Notes: generated by a model not told the origin, from the sequence alone. DNA of 64,000 nt from Camellia lanceoleosa (GCA_025200525.1 CM045763.1:62631018-62695017), one strand, 5' to 3'. Numbered from the stretch's first letter, positions 35,241 through 46,225 are shown. A program made the numbers and translations.

Positions 35241-36495
35241 TTACATCGAATGACCCTCTTTAGGTACAAGTTCAAGCTCATAGAAATAAGGAATGGAATA
35301 AATAATAAGATCATGAAATGTTGTCCAACTATGGTCGATGAATTTCTTTTCTTTCTTCATTCTATTCTCCATTTCTTCCAGGATTGGCTGCTGAAATTGA
35401 TAGGCTCTCACTTGATAAAAGAGCTCTTCAGCCTGCATTTCGAATGCTGCTTCTTTCAATCCTCACTCCAGTTTACCCATATCCATGCCATCGCTGTACG
35501 CAGAGTTTTTATTTTGGAAATCATCGAATTTCTCGATGAGTTTCTCTGCTTCATACTGGGCATGAACTTGAAGAGATGAGAGTTGATCCAAAGATCGGGC
35601 GGTTGACATAGTAGTCCGATGCCAGTGAAGGAGTAATGGGAGTTGGTCCAAAAACATGTGGAGTTTTGCTTGAACAATGGGGTTGAGGACCTGACCTCGA
35701 GTTAGTATATCACAAGCCCATCGAAAGTTCTTAGAAGGAACATCGTCCTCAAGAACGTCGAAAGGCAAATAAGAGAAGGCTGCAAGCAAGAATTGAGCTT
35801 GCTTTTGCTCAGCTGGAGTAGGAGAAAGTGGAGGTGTGTAGGGAAGAACGACCTTATCCACCGAAAGGGCAAACCCCAGTCTCTCTTGTCCAGCTAGGAG
35901 TTGGCGGAGAGGAAGGTATGGATGCCTCAAATTCAGAAGATGGAGAAGAAGGTGTGGATGCTTCTATTTCAGGAGATAGAGAAGAAGGTGTGGTTTCTTC
36001 CATTTTAGGAGTTGGTGCAAGAGCAGAAGGAACAAAGGCATTAATATAATCGAGCCAATCGGAAGAGCAGAGCTTCGCCTTCTTGGCTAGAAATGATGGA
36101 TTGTGCCCTTGTGCCTCTTCTAGGCGACGGGCGGCAGACATTATCCTTGTAGACATGGAGGATGTGTACCATGCTACGAGTAAATTGTCCTCCAAATGGC
36201 GTCGATGGTCGATAAGTACATAAGGATAAACTACCGAACTTCAAGCATCGGAGGGGAAATCTAAAGGGTCAGTGAATTCAACGAAATGGTGATTAACTCG
36301 CTCCCTTAAATCACAAGCCTCAGATCCCAACCAACTAGAGGTCCCAGAACCCTCGAAGGTAGAAGAAGCTACAGCTCTATCCCATACAGACTGCGAAGAA
36401 GAGTCTCCTATGTCCATATCTGCAATTTTCTGAATTAAAGGATTGAGGGCAATATGTTCGTAGTCCAAGGATTGATAACTTGCGAAGGCCTCCAT
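35241..36495 (-). pseudogene. Second antisense ORF of the Tat element, unknown product
   Basis: The minus-strand frame starts at 36495 (MEAFASYQSLDYEH). It runs through a TGA at 36241 (CGA to TGA would explain it) to 35854, then shifts frame and continues 35930-35463 and 35459-35241. The predicted protein is about 410-420 residues. It has a Ser/Pro/Glu repeat (PSSLSPEIEASTPSSPSSEF), a helical part with LPFDVLEDDVPSKNFRWACD, and a glutamine- and glutamate-rich C-terminal helix. I do not recognise a domain. It lies upstream of the PMD-like gene on the same strand. Confidence 0.6.
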
Positions 36496-36788
36496 GACTT
36501 AGATATAGAAAGTTGAGTAAAGGTGACTGATTAATGCATGGAGTTTCCTTCAAGAAGAAACAGCACCATCAGATGACTCTTCATGTGCTTGATCAATAGA
36601 GAAGAAGTTTGGTTCAGCCATGAAAAAGACATCAATCCGTTCAATTACTAAGTTGGTGGGGATGTTCCAAAGGTTGGAAATGAAATTAATGTAGCTAATC
36701 ATCAATGGATGACGGTTGTGTTTCTAAAACACAAAGCCCATGCACGATTGTGATCCACTAATATCACCAAGTATTAGGTATATTAGTG
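36496..36788. other. Untranslated stretch between the antisense ORF and the polypurine tract
   Basis: No gene seen; the likely upstream region of the second antisense ORF. Confidence 0.4.
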
Positions 36789-36798
36789 CAGGGGGTAA
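36789..36798 (+). other. Polypurine tract of the Tat element
   Basis: CAGGGGGTAA directly precedes the 3' LTR start TGTTGG. Confidence 0.7.
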
Positions 36799-37564
36799 TG
36801 TTGGCTACATATTTTGCAAAAGCCAATTACAATTCGACGCGTGACGGAGTAAGGGTAATATAGGAAGACTATTCAAGTCTTCAATCCTGATCGTACACAT
36901 GGCAGTTAATATTGGTTCTTACGTGATTTGAGTAGCATTGGATCAGTAAAGAGATGCAAGGTGACGTGGCTTCAACGGTTGCTCACATTCAAATTCAAAT
37001 ATAGGAGGGAAGCCTAACTGCAAGTGATGGCGTAGTGGAACTACTTATAAGGCAACATGATTATTGATCATGGAAGAGCAGTTCGACGGTTTGAAATGTA
37101 GTTCGAAGGTCATCCTTGACAAGTATAAACAGCAGGGAAGCCCCCAGAAAAAAGCCCCAGACTCAGATCCAACAAACCAGTCATTTACTTCATATTTTCT
37201 TTTCCAGTTTTACATTTTCAATCTTTACATTTCCTGTTCTTTAAATTCCTGCACTTTAAATTCCTGCACTGCACTTCGTTCATAGGAGTAGTTTCAAGTA
37301 GATTGTTGCTTTACGAGGCTGAGTTTGGATCATTGTAAGTTTTCATTCTAATGAAATACTTCGATTGTTCTTCATTTAACTGTTATTTCGATTAATTTCT
37401 CCTAAGTCAAGCCACCGGTAAAAGTCTTCTTCATTGAGGCTGAAAGAACTAAAACACAATCGTCTGGTAATTGGTTGGCAATTATAATTTCTGTAAGGAC
37501 TGATTAATCCTTGCTAGCACGCTCACATTTACAAAAATACCCTTCGAAAGCCAAAAAGCCAACA
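36799..37564 (+). repeat. 3' LTR of the Tat element
   Basis: About 766 bp; pair of 12612-13372. Followed by target duplication ATATA (37565-37569) and then by sequence collinear with copy A from about 6985. Confidence 0.93.
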
Positions 37565-37791
37565 ATATATTAATACACTAATCGATAACCTACACTTACA
37601 CACAGACCTTCACCCTCCTTCCTTTGCTCTTTCTTCCTTCCTCTCTAGAGCCTCTCTTCCTTCACTTTACCATAGCCGTAAGTAATTTAATCTCTAGTAA
37701 ATAAAATAATAAATAATTGTTAAATATTTCTAGCATTATATTCTGCATCACCCTATAAAGAATTATATTTTTTTAGCAGCAATAAAGAATT

Positions 37792-38282
37792 GGATAATGT
37801 TTGAGAGCTCGAATTCCTTCCTCCCTAATCCCCCGAATGCCCAAAACGACGTCGTTTTGGGCATCCTTTTTTTTTTTTCGTCGTTTTTTCTTCTTCGTCT
37901 TCGTCATGGAGCTCTAAAACAGAGAGAGAGGAGAGGGAGAGGGAGAGGGAGAGAGAGAAAGAGAGAGAGAGAGAGGAGGCAGGTCGTCGCCATCGCAGCC
38001 CTCCGCTGTCGCCTATGCTAGGTCGTCGCAGCCCTCCGCTGATCGTCGTCGCAGCCTCTGCCTCGTAGCCCCCGCCCCTCCTCTGCCTTCGCCTCCGCCT
38101 CCGCCTCCAACCGATTTATTTGGCCCCCTCCAGTCCTTGTTTTCCTCCTTCTCCTCCTTCCTTCTCTTCTTCTTCTTCCTCCTCCTCCTCCTCCTCCTCC
38201 TCCTTCCTTCTCCTTCTTCTTCTGTTTTCTGCAAATTCGGGGGATTCGGGGGGTAGCTCTTTCAAGCTGCCAAGCATGACCC
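37792..38282. mobile_element. 491-bp Mutator-like MITE with 10-bp target duplication
   Basis: Flanked by ATAAAGAATT (37782-37791 and 38283-38292). Copy A (about 7185-7195) has a single copy. The termini GGATAATGTTTGAGAGCTCG and, inverted, GGGTCATGCTTGGCAGCTTG agree at most positions. The interior has a 28-bp perfect palindrome, a GA-rich tract and a CCTCCT-rich tract. It is strikingly GC-richer than its surroundings, so it may carry captured host DNA. No convincing ORF. Confidence 0.8.
37837..37864. repeat. 28-bp perfect palindrome
   Basis: The half-site ATGCCCAAAACGAC is followed immediately by its reverse complement. It contains the AACGACGTCGTT core. It lies inside the Mutator-like MITE. 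Confidence 0.95.
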
Positions 38283-38931
38283 ATAAAGAATTATAGTCCC
38301 TAAAAAGCAAAAATATTGTTTGGTTCTAATTTTCTAAATTTAATTTTTTTTAAATTGAGTTTTTTGTTTATTTTTTCGTATTTTTTTTGTTTTCACAAAA
38401 TTTTTTAAATATTTTTTTTAGTTTTTAGATACATTTAATATAAATACAATTTAAAAGTATAATATTTGTGAAAAAATCTTTAAAAAATTGACTAAATACC
38501 AACAAAAAGAAAAAAAAGAATTTAGTACATTTTTGTATTCATGTGTATTTATTATTTTTTAAAATATTTTTTGATAATTATTTTATTTTGTAGATACATC
38601 TAGGTTAGGCGCATTTAAAAAGTAAAAAAAAAATTTGCCTAAAATATTTTTAAAAATTTACTAAAAACAAAAAAATAAAATAAAATAAATTTTCAAGAAA
38701 TTGAATTTAGCAAATTGAAACCAAACAAGACATTAAAATCCAATTTGCTAATTTGGTGACTTTTGTTTTTGGAGTTTATTGTTATTTTTAGTAAATTTTT
38801 TAAAAATATTTTAGAAAAACTTTAAATTTCTAAAGTCAGCTCAACGAGACAAATTAAAAAATTAAACTTTTTTTTAAAAAAATATAAAAAAATAAAATAA
38901 GCAAAAATAATATAACGATCTCTTGGACTTA

Positions 38932-39161
38932 GGCCTCGTTTGGGAATCCTTCCTTTTAGTTAAAAAGTCAAAAAAATTACTAAATTAGCCAAAAAGCCAA
39001 CAACCCATACAAAAAAGTCAAAAATTCTATTTTCTCTCTACTTTTTGCACATCTTTTCGTAAAAAGCCAAAAAGTCATCCCAAATATACTAGTTTTTTTT
39101 AGCTCATATTTTAGTCAAATAGCCAAAAAATTACTAAATTAGTCTGTTCCCAAACAAGGCC
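38932..39161. mobile_element. 230-bp Tourist-like MITE
   Basis: Termini GGCCTCGTTTGGGAA and, inverted, GGCCTTGTTTGGGAA, with TTA target duplication (38929-38931 and 39162-39164). Copy A has the empty site near 7862. Typical PIF/Harbinger-derived features. Confidence 0.85.
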
Positions 39162-39285
39162 TTATTTTGTCTACTTTAATTTTTATTTTGAATAATGTTA
39201 AGAATATTAATATTTCTACCGAATAAATAATCAAATATTTGAAATTTATACAGATGAGATATGAAATCTACACCCATAAAACACA

Positions 39286-39405
39286 TTCAAATATTTGATA
39301 GAAAGGTAAAATCCCCAGATTTTTTTCCTTTTATTTTAGAGTGGATTCAAATATTTGATAGAAAGGTAAAATCCCCAGATGTTTTCCATTTATTCTAGAG
39401 TGCAA
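39286..39405. repeat. 60-bp tandem duplication in the channel upstream region
   Basis: TTCAAATATTTGATAGAAAG starts at 39286 and again at 39346. The two units differ at a few bases near their ends. It lies about 60-180 bp upstream of the TATA box. Confidence 0.9.
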
Positions 39406-39461
39406 TCCTGCATCTTCCTATTCTAGAATAATCTTCTCGATAATTGATTTAACTCCTCTCT

Positions 39462-39470
39462 CTATATATA
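39462..39470 (+). promoter_or_regulatory. Probable TATA box of the channel gene
   Basis: CTATATATA about 160 bp upstream of the first ATG (39627), followed by a purine-rich leader. Position is plausible for transcription starting near 39495-39500. Not tested; copy A lacks this segment. Confidence 0.5.
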
Positions 39471-39626
39471 CAGGTATATACATAGAGCAGAACACAAAAC
39501 AGAGAGCAGGGAGCAGGGCAGCAACTACCAAAGCAAAGCTCTTCTCTGAATTGGGTTCTCCTCTATCCTCTTCAAAAGGGTTTTCTTCGGAGAGAGAATA
39601 TGCGGAGAAACAGAGGAGGAGTGTCA

Positions 39627-39774
39627 ATGTGTGGGCCAGAGCAAGAAATGGAGCAGTTGTCCAGAGAAGGAAGCCATTACAGTCTCACTACTGGGATTCT
39701 TCCTTCTCTTGGTGCTCGCAGCAATCGCAGTGTTCAGCTCTTATGATCGCCGTTACAGGTTCTCTCTCTCTCTG

Positions 39775-39839
<65 letters not shown>

Positions 39840-42800
39840 CTGCATAGCAATGCTGATTTCATATACTATCAACTTTGTTTTCTTTCTTCTCTATCTTTAT
39901 CTATTTATTTATTTATTTATTGGTAAAAATTTAAATTCTGGTTTTTGTATTTGAGGGTATGTGGAAGAGAACAAGATTGAATCTTGGAAAGAGTGATCGT
40001 GTTTTTATTCTTCTTGGAATCTTGTAATCATTTTATGAAATAATTTTCTCGTAAATTCTAGTGTTCTTGAAGTTTTATTAAAGAATCATTTTAAGTCCCA
40101 ATCTATCTTTTCTTGTTAACTTAAATTGAAGTGTTATTTATTTATTTATTTATTTGTTTTGGCTTTGAACATGGGTTTAGATTTGCATGGAAAAAGTGAG
40201 GCTCCAGTATACCAGAATCATTCGTAATTGGGGTGATTGCTAATTTTCTAGTTGACTTTCTTTGAAAATTGTGTATATGATTGATTTTTCCTTCCCTATT
40301 TATGTTTGTGACTTGTTCATTCTTCTAATGGAAAATTATTATGATTTGGAAAGAACATCACTGAAGAGGACACCATGTTTAAAAATCTACAACTATCAAT
40401 TAACAATCATGCTTTTTTCACAACAATTTTTTGATCCTTCTAAGTAGAAGAACATACTCTTTTTGTTTTTGTCTTTGTTTTTGCTAAAATCAGCTCAGTT
40501 AAACTAATTTTGATAGGGCATGGGAGACATTTCTAGTTGTTCTGGTCCTCTACACTGCTTGGGTATCTCCATTCGAATTTGGTTTCCTTGAAAAGCCTGA
40601 CACGCCACTCACCATTGCTGACAATGTTGTGAATGGATTCTTTGCCGTTGATATCATTCTCACATTATTTGTAGCTTACCTCGATAAAGCTACCTACGTA
40701 CTCATTGATGATCGAAAGAAAATTGCTTGGAAATATGCAAGCACTTGGTTGGTCTTTGATGTCATATCCACAATCCCTTTACCTTTCCAATCATTTGGCT
40801 TATTCAACATGCTCAGTCTGTGGCGTCTTCAAAGAGTTAGCGCCCTATTTGCTAGGTACATTGATTTCCCATTTTGGAGCTTGTGATTTTCGAAGAAAGT
40901 CTCTAATTTGCAATCCCCATTTTTCTTGATTCAATCAGATTGGAGAAAGATAGGAAATTCAGCTACTTTTGGGTTCGATGCGTGAAGCTTTTTTGTGTAT
41001 GTATATTTGAGATTTCTTGGGTTATTGTGTATTGAGGTAATGAGTTTTCTGAGTAATGCGTGATCTTGTATGTTTTATAGGTCACCCTTTTTGCGGATCA
41101 CTGTGTTATGCGTTTCTATTATCTTCTTGCTGCAAGTTATCATGACCCAAGACAGACATGGATCGGACAATCAATTGATGACTTCCTTCACCAAAGCCTG
41201 TGGATTCGCTATATCACTACTCTCAAAACTGTAGGGTATGGTGATTTGCATGCTGTGAATATGAGGGAGGAAATCTTTCACATATTCTTCATGGCTTTCA
41301 AGCTCGGACTCCAATCATATGTGCTAGGAAATATGACTAACCTGTTTGTCCATGATAGTAGTAGAACTAGAGAATTTGTGAGTAAATCCAATAAATGAAA
41401 ATCCCAAATTTATTCTTTCCTTTTGTGTGAATTCTCATTTGGTTATTTATTCATAATGTTATGATTTTGTTTTATGTATGTGATAACAGAGAGATACCAT
41501 TCAAGCAGCATCAAATTTTACCCGAAGAAACCAATTGCCCACTCGCTTGCAAGATCAGATGCTTGCACACTTATCATTGAAGTTCAGAACAGACTCGAGT
41601 GGCTGCAGCAGACGGAGACTCTTGATTCCCTTCCAAAAGCCATCCGATCAAGCATTTCACATTTTCTTTTCTACTCTCTTGTCAATAAGGTGTACTTGTT
41701 TCGTGGGTGTCCAATGACTTGCTCTTTCAACTGGTAATACTTACTAAAGTGTCACTATTGCCATTGTCTTACTTGAACTTGTCCTTAATTTGGGTTTTGT
41801 ACTTTGTAAATTTTGAAGGTTTCAGAGATGAAAGCCGAGTATTTTCCTCCCAAAGAGGATGTGATCTTACAGAATGAAGCACCGACAGACTTCTACATAC
41901 TTGTTAATGGAGCTGTGGTAATTATAGAACTTTCTTCTTTTGAAAAATAGGATTGAGGCATTCTTTTTCTTCTATTCTATTTGTTAATGATGATTTCTTT
42001 TCTAATGTTTAATTACTTTCACAGGAATTGCGTGTCTTCAAAAACGGGGCTGAACGGGCAAGTCTCAATTCTAAAACTCTCGATATCAATTTTGTTACTT
42101 AGTAGTAGATAGCAATTGAATACTTGGAAATTGAGAATTTTCCACTATTTCCATGTTAAAATGCAAGTGCTGATTTTAATTACAATAATTGATTGCAGGT
42201 CATTGGAGAGGCTACAACTGGTGAACTATGCGGTGAGATTGTTGTGCTTTGTTATAGGCCACAGCTCTTTACAGTGCGGACCAAAAGGTTGAGCCAGTTA
42301 CTACGAATGAACCGTACCACATTCATGAACATTGTCCAGGCCAATGTTGGAGATGGAGCCATAATCACGAATAATCTCCTTCAGGTTCGTAAATCTGATA
42401 TAACCCTATAGATTTTTATCAAATGGGTAAAAGCATGACCTATTTATACAGCTAGGATTTTATATTTATCTAAGTTACATTTAATGAAAACTTCCAATAT
42501 TGTTTGGTTTCATTTTTCAAAATTTCTTTCTCACTATTTGTTTTTTTGCATTTTTTTTTCGTTTTTATTGAATTTTTTTTTTCATATTTTAGTCAATTTT
42601 CTTTACATTAAAGTTCTAAAAAGTAGAAGGAAAAAAAAAAAATCGCTGAAGACAGAATTTTTTTTTAAAAAGAGCACATTTCCATATTTTTTTTGCCTTA
42701 AATGATTTTTTTTTGTCTAGATTGTTTTGCATATACTTTACTTTGTAGGTGCATCTAAAGAGTTAAAAATATTTATTAAAATAAGAAAAAAGTTCCTTAA

Positions 42801-43954
42801 AAAAAAAAAAAAAACGAAAAACAGGAAGTCCAAAAATCAAACCAAGCAAACCCTATGCTTTTCAGCTTTTCATTTCCTTTCCATATCTGAAATCTTTATA
42901 GATTCCCCATATTTGGTTAAATACAGTACAAGGACAGTTGAATACATTGGCGTAAAAACATGTTTTATTATTTTACCTTTAGACAGAATTGTAATGTCAT
43001 ATGCAATAATTATTTTCCTTGTCTTTTGTTTGATGGGGCAGCATTTGAAAGAAGCGAAGGACCCGATTATGGAGGAAGTTTTGCTCGAGACAGAGAACAT
43101 GCTTGCTCGTGGTAGAATGGACCTACCGCTCAGCCTATGTTTTGCTGCACTTAGGGGAGATGACTTATTGTTGCATCAAGGGTTGAAACGGGGTCTGGAT
43201 CCAAATGAATCCGACAAGAATGGGAGGACAGCATTGGTGTGTATATGTCGCTCCCTTTTTTTTCCCATTTTATCACGACATCAATTTCTAAAAATGCGTT
43301 CATCCTAATTTTTTCATGTGTTTTTTGATAAATCAGCACATAGCAGCATCTAAACGAAGCGAGAATTGTGTGCTTCTCCCACTGGATTACAGAGCAAACC
43401 CTAATAGTAGAGGTATTTTCTTGACCTTCATGCCAGTTATTGTGATTATCCTGTCTTTGCTTGTTTTGCTCTGTAGCACTTCTTAACTGAATTGTCAAAT
43501 TGCCTCTGTTCTGTGGAATCATTTTGTTCTTTTTCAAATGAAGTACCACAACAATTTTTAGGGATTGTTTGACCAAGCACAAATAATTATTGTGATTGAA
43601 AACAGCTTCATTAAACATACATGGGAGGCCATGATGGCTAATCGTGAACATGTGGTCAAGATACTGACGGATAATGGTGCCACCATATCTTCCGGCGACG
43701 TAGGTCAATTTTCTTGCACTGCCGCCGAGCAAAACAACTTGGACTTGCTCAAGGAAATCGTTAGTCATGGAGCGGATGTCACGCTTCTCAACAGCAACGG
43801 ATCTAATACCGCACTTCATGTTGCGGTTAGTGAAGCAAACACCGATATAGTCAAATTCCTTTTGGACCAAGGAGCTGATATTGACCAAATGAACAGCCGT
43901 GGATGAACCCCTAGGGATCTAGCTGACCAACAAGGACATGATGACATAAAAGCC
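39627..43954 (+). pseudogene. AKT1-like Shaker potassium channel, degenerate, 11 exons
   Basis: Exons by splice signals: 39627-39758, 40517-40855, 40939-40996, 41081-41377, 41490-41733, 41819-41917, 42025-42057 (GC donor), 42199-42384, 43042-43236, 43337-43412 and about 43618-43954. Encoded parts in order: N-terminus, S1-S4 (WVSPFEFGF, SLWRLQRVSALFAR), pore with TVGYGDLH, cyclic-nucleotide-binding region (EVLQNEAP-like ILQNEAPTDFYILVNG, LCYRPQLFTVRTKRL), then ankyrin repeats. An intact protein would be an inward K+ channel of the plasma membrane. Lesions: a 20-bp deletion in exon 1 (39740/39741); loss of about seven pore-helix residues before TLKTVGYGD; one-base deletions near 41600 and 41706; an S4-region Arg changed to Gln (WRLQRV); TGG to TGA at about 43904; and an ankyrin/KHA end cut off by a MITE. 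Hence a pseudogene. Confidence 0.9.
39763..39842 (+). repeat. CT/TCTG microsatellite in channel intron 1
   Basis: About 80 bp of CT and CTCTGT iterations starting just after the intron 1 donor. Confidence 0.95.
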
Positions 43955-44298
43955 GTTGTTTTGGCAACATAGTTTTTAGCCACTTTTTCTTATTAGTAGC
44001 AAAAGTCAAAAATTAGTTTTTTTGTCTTTTTTTTATTTGAAAAGTTGGTTTTTAGCCAACGGTGAAAGTACAATTTTATCCCTCATAGGTCAAAATGTGT
44101 TATATAGGTGAAGTTATAAATATTTTAAATAAATGGGGATAGTTTGGTCATTTTATTATGATTTGACATCATAAACAAACATTAATAAAAAAAGTCAAAA
44201 GTCACTTTTTACTAACTTTTCAAATCATTTATCTAAAAAAGTCAAAAACTTGATTAAAAGTCAAAAAGTCACTTTTTACTATCTTTCCAAAACAACCC
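43955..44298. mobile_element. MITE that truncates the channel's last exon
   Basis: Left end GTTGTTTTGGCAACATAG and right end, inverted, GGGTTGTTTTGGAAAGATAG form terminal inverted repeats. Both are followed by AAAGTGACTTTTT-like sequence. It begins directly after the ATAAAAGCC codons (Ile-Lys-Ala) of the ankyrin region. No clear target duplication was found. Confidence 0.6.
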
Positions 44299-45171
44299 TA
44301 TATGTTTGTCCTGGTAAGATGCTATATGTTTGACCATTTGAGTAGTAAAAAAAAGTTACTTAAAAAAATGAAAAGAAAAGAAATCTCAGCTAGCTTTGCA
44401 CAGTTATAGTTTTGATGACTAAATTAGATGAGTTCAATAATTATTTGCAAGGTACTGGAACTTCTGTTTATTTTATTTTTTTTAAATGCAAAAAGCTCAG
44501 TTGGACAGTGCAATTATTTTTCAATTGTCCCGTTGAAATGTTATTTTTTCTTTGTTTTTTTTTTTTTCACATTGAAAACTAACTGTAGCAAAGGAGAGAG
44601 GAGATTTAACCGTTGACTTAAGTAATTTGTCCTTCGGATTCCTTGTTTGATCGGTGAAGCTTTGTTTTCTTTCTTTTTGTTATTCTGTATGATGTTAACT
44701 TTTATTTTAATATAACTATGCTATAACTTTTCTAAAAAAAAAAATAAATGAAGGCCCCGACTTCTTATTGATATGCAAATACTCATGTGGACCGAATTAA
44801 CCTAGGTTGATTTTGTCATTGGCTTTTAGTTGTACTTCAAAACGAAAGGGTGTAATTCTAAGGGCCAAAAAGAGAAAAAAGAAAGGGTGTTTAGGCTTTC
44901 AATTTATTTCCTTTTCAAATTTTGAACTCAATTTTTTTTTTTTTTTTCAGCTCAGAAGTTTAAAATAAACTCAAAAAACTAATTTTCAGTTAAATTAACC
45001 CAAGGTCAGTATTGATTTGTCAATCAACAAAATTGAAATGTTCAATTCAATACTAAATTTTCTTTAATCCTGACAAGGATAGGCCCACAAGGACCACGGC
45101 CCACCATGAGTAAACCCAAGCCCACCATCTAGATCCCATTGCACAATCCAGTCAATAATAAAACCGGATAC
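44299..45171. other. Intergenic DNA, no gene seen
   Basis: AT-rich with several T runs. The C-terminal KHA domain of the channel was looked for here and not found. Near 45070-45170 composition rises toward the next element. Confidence 0.5.
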
Positions 45172-45627
45172 TGGAGGCCAACGAAAGCAGAAAGGCCAAT
45201 GATGCTGGACACGCATGGTGCGTATCAGCTATGTCACAGACAAAGATCTCGCAAAGTTATTGCCATAGCACATCACCATTAATGCAACCCATCACCGTGA
45301 TTTATCATGACAACACCCTCACTTTAATGGCACCTCACACCTCGAACAAGATTTAACCACTACGAAGCTTTACGGGAGGTCGAACGATCGAGACAAATAA
45401 ATGATTACCAAAGGCTATAGGCAAAGTTCGAAGACAAGAAGAAGGTTAAGTTTTCCATCCCCTCTCTCTCTCTTCTATCTCCCTCTACATTTTTGTTCAT
45501 CACATTTTCTAATTCACACACCGGAGGGTTCGCCGGGGGACTATCCCGTTCCCCGATTGGACTTGCTTGCAGGTTATCCAGTGGGCTTGAGGAGCTTGGA
45601 TCGGTCCAACCCATTCTCCAGGACTCA
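45172..45627 (+). repeat. 5' LTR of the deleted Tat element
   Basis: Starts TGGAGGCCAAC and ends GGACTCA. The last about 230 bp are almost identical to 52128-52355; the first about 220 bp differ by many small indels. The left boundary is uncertain because the antisense ORF reads across the equivalent point at the other LTR. Confidence 0.65.
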
Positions 45628-45639
45628 TCGTGACATCGC

Positions 45640-45657
45640 TGGCGCCGGAAACCGGTT
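45640..45657 (+). other. Primer-binding site of the deleted Tat element
   Basis: TGGCGCCGGAAACCGG, the TGGCGCC-type site common in Tat/Athila elements, 12 bases after the LTR. Confidence 0.7.
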
Positions 45658-45749
45658 TGTCCGCGCGCCAGTTGTGTTCATTGCCGTCGGAGACCCTTTC
45701 CCAGCAACCTACTCCACCTCACCCGTTACGTGCACGGTAACGACCAGAT

Positions 45750-46225
45750 CCATGGCTTCCCACCATAACGTTGCCGATCACCAGACCGACCCTCCCAATT
45801 CGAACAACCCACCACAGTACTTCATCGAGCTCACCAATAGCATCAACCGCATGGCCGAACAAAACCAGGCCTTAATCAATGCTCTGCTCCAAAGGAACCT
45901 CCCTATTCCCCTACCACCTCTAGATATTCCACCCCATCCAGAACAAGCTCCAGGCCATACTATCCCACAACCCAATCCTCCCAACTCGGGAGGCTTACAA
46001 CTCCCTCACCCACACATACATCCTCCTCCTCCACCCCCACGCCCATCAACAGGCAGCCTCCTGAGGGAGAAGCTAGCAGCGTCCAGCATCTATCTCCCTC
46101 TGGTGGTGACAACATTCCCCTTTGGGACGCTGAACTCCGAGCCATGAAACTCCAACTCCAAGGGGTCATGCAGAACATCCAACCACTAACCCTCCACCCC
46201 CACCAACTTCGCCAGAGCCTGAAGA
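45750..46225 (+). pseudogene. Gag N-terminus remnant of the deleted Tat element
   Basis: The frame from ATG 45750 (MASHHNVADH) has a helix with FIELTNSINRMAEQNQAL and then a Pro/His-rich stretch (46000-46060). The capsid core is missing. The frame closes at 46145. The upstream ATG at 45401 lies in the LTR and is unlikely to be used. Confidence 0.6.

Larger units (their letters stand above)
12612..37564 (+). mobile_element. Giant Tat-lineage Ty3/gypsy LTR retrotransposon
   Basis: Two LTRs of about 760 bp, TGTTGGCTAC...GCCAACA, are flanked by the 5-bp target duplication ATATA (12607-12611 and 37565-37569). Copy A of the surrounding duplication (about 6985) retains the empty site. Between the LTRs lie PBS, gag, protease, RT, RNase H, a second archaeal-type RNase H (aRNH, diagnostic for Tat), integrase, two antisense genes and a polypurine tract. 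A 9.5-kb Tekay chromovirus is nested inside; without it the element is about 15.5 kb. LTRs differ at about 12 of the first 215 positions, mainly transitions. Confidence 0.93.
37565..39758. repeat. Tandem segmental duplication, copy B, right portion
   Basis: Collinear with 6985-9127: upstream DNA of the channel gene through exon 1. It is interrupted by a 491-bp Mutator-like MITE and a 230-bp Tourist-like MITE, both absent from copy A. Confidence 0.85.

Noticed and set aside
38013..38310. Overlapping minus-strand frames rich in Glu, Arg and Gly
   Set aside because: Products of the CCTCCT tract inside the Mutator-like MITE; all three frames are simple repeats.
39551..39847. 98-codon plus-strand frame starting upstream of channel exon 1
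   Set aside because: Runs out of frame through exon 1 and into the CT microsatellite; the exon 1 frame matches the channel N-terminus instead.
43151..43888. 245-codon minus-strand frame across the channel gene
   Set aside because: Shadow of channel exons 9-11 and introns; the plus strand shows ankyrin repeats and splice sites.
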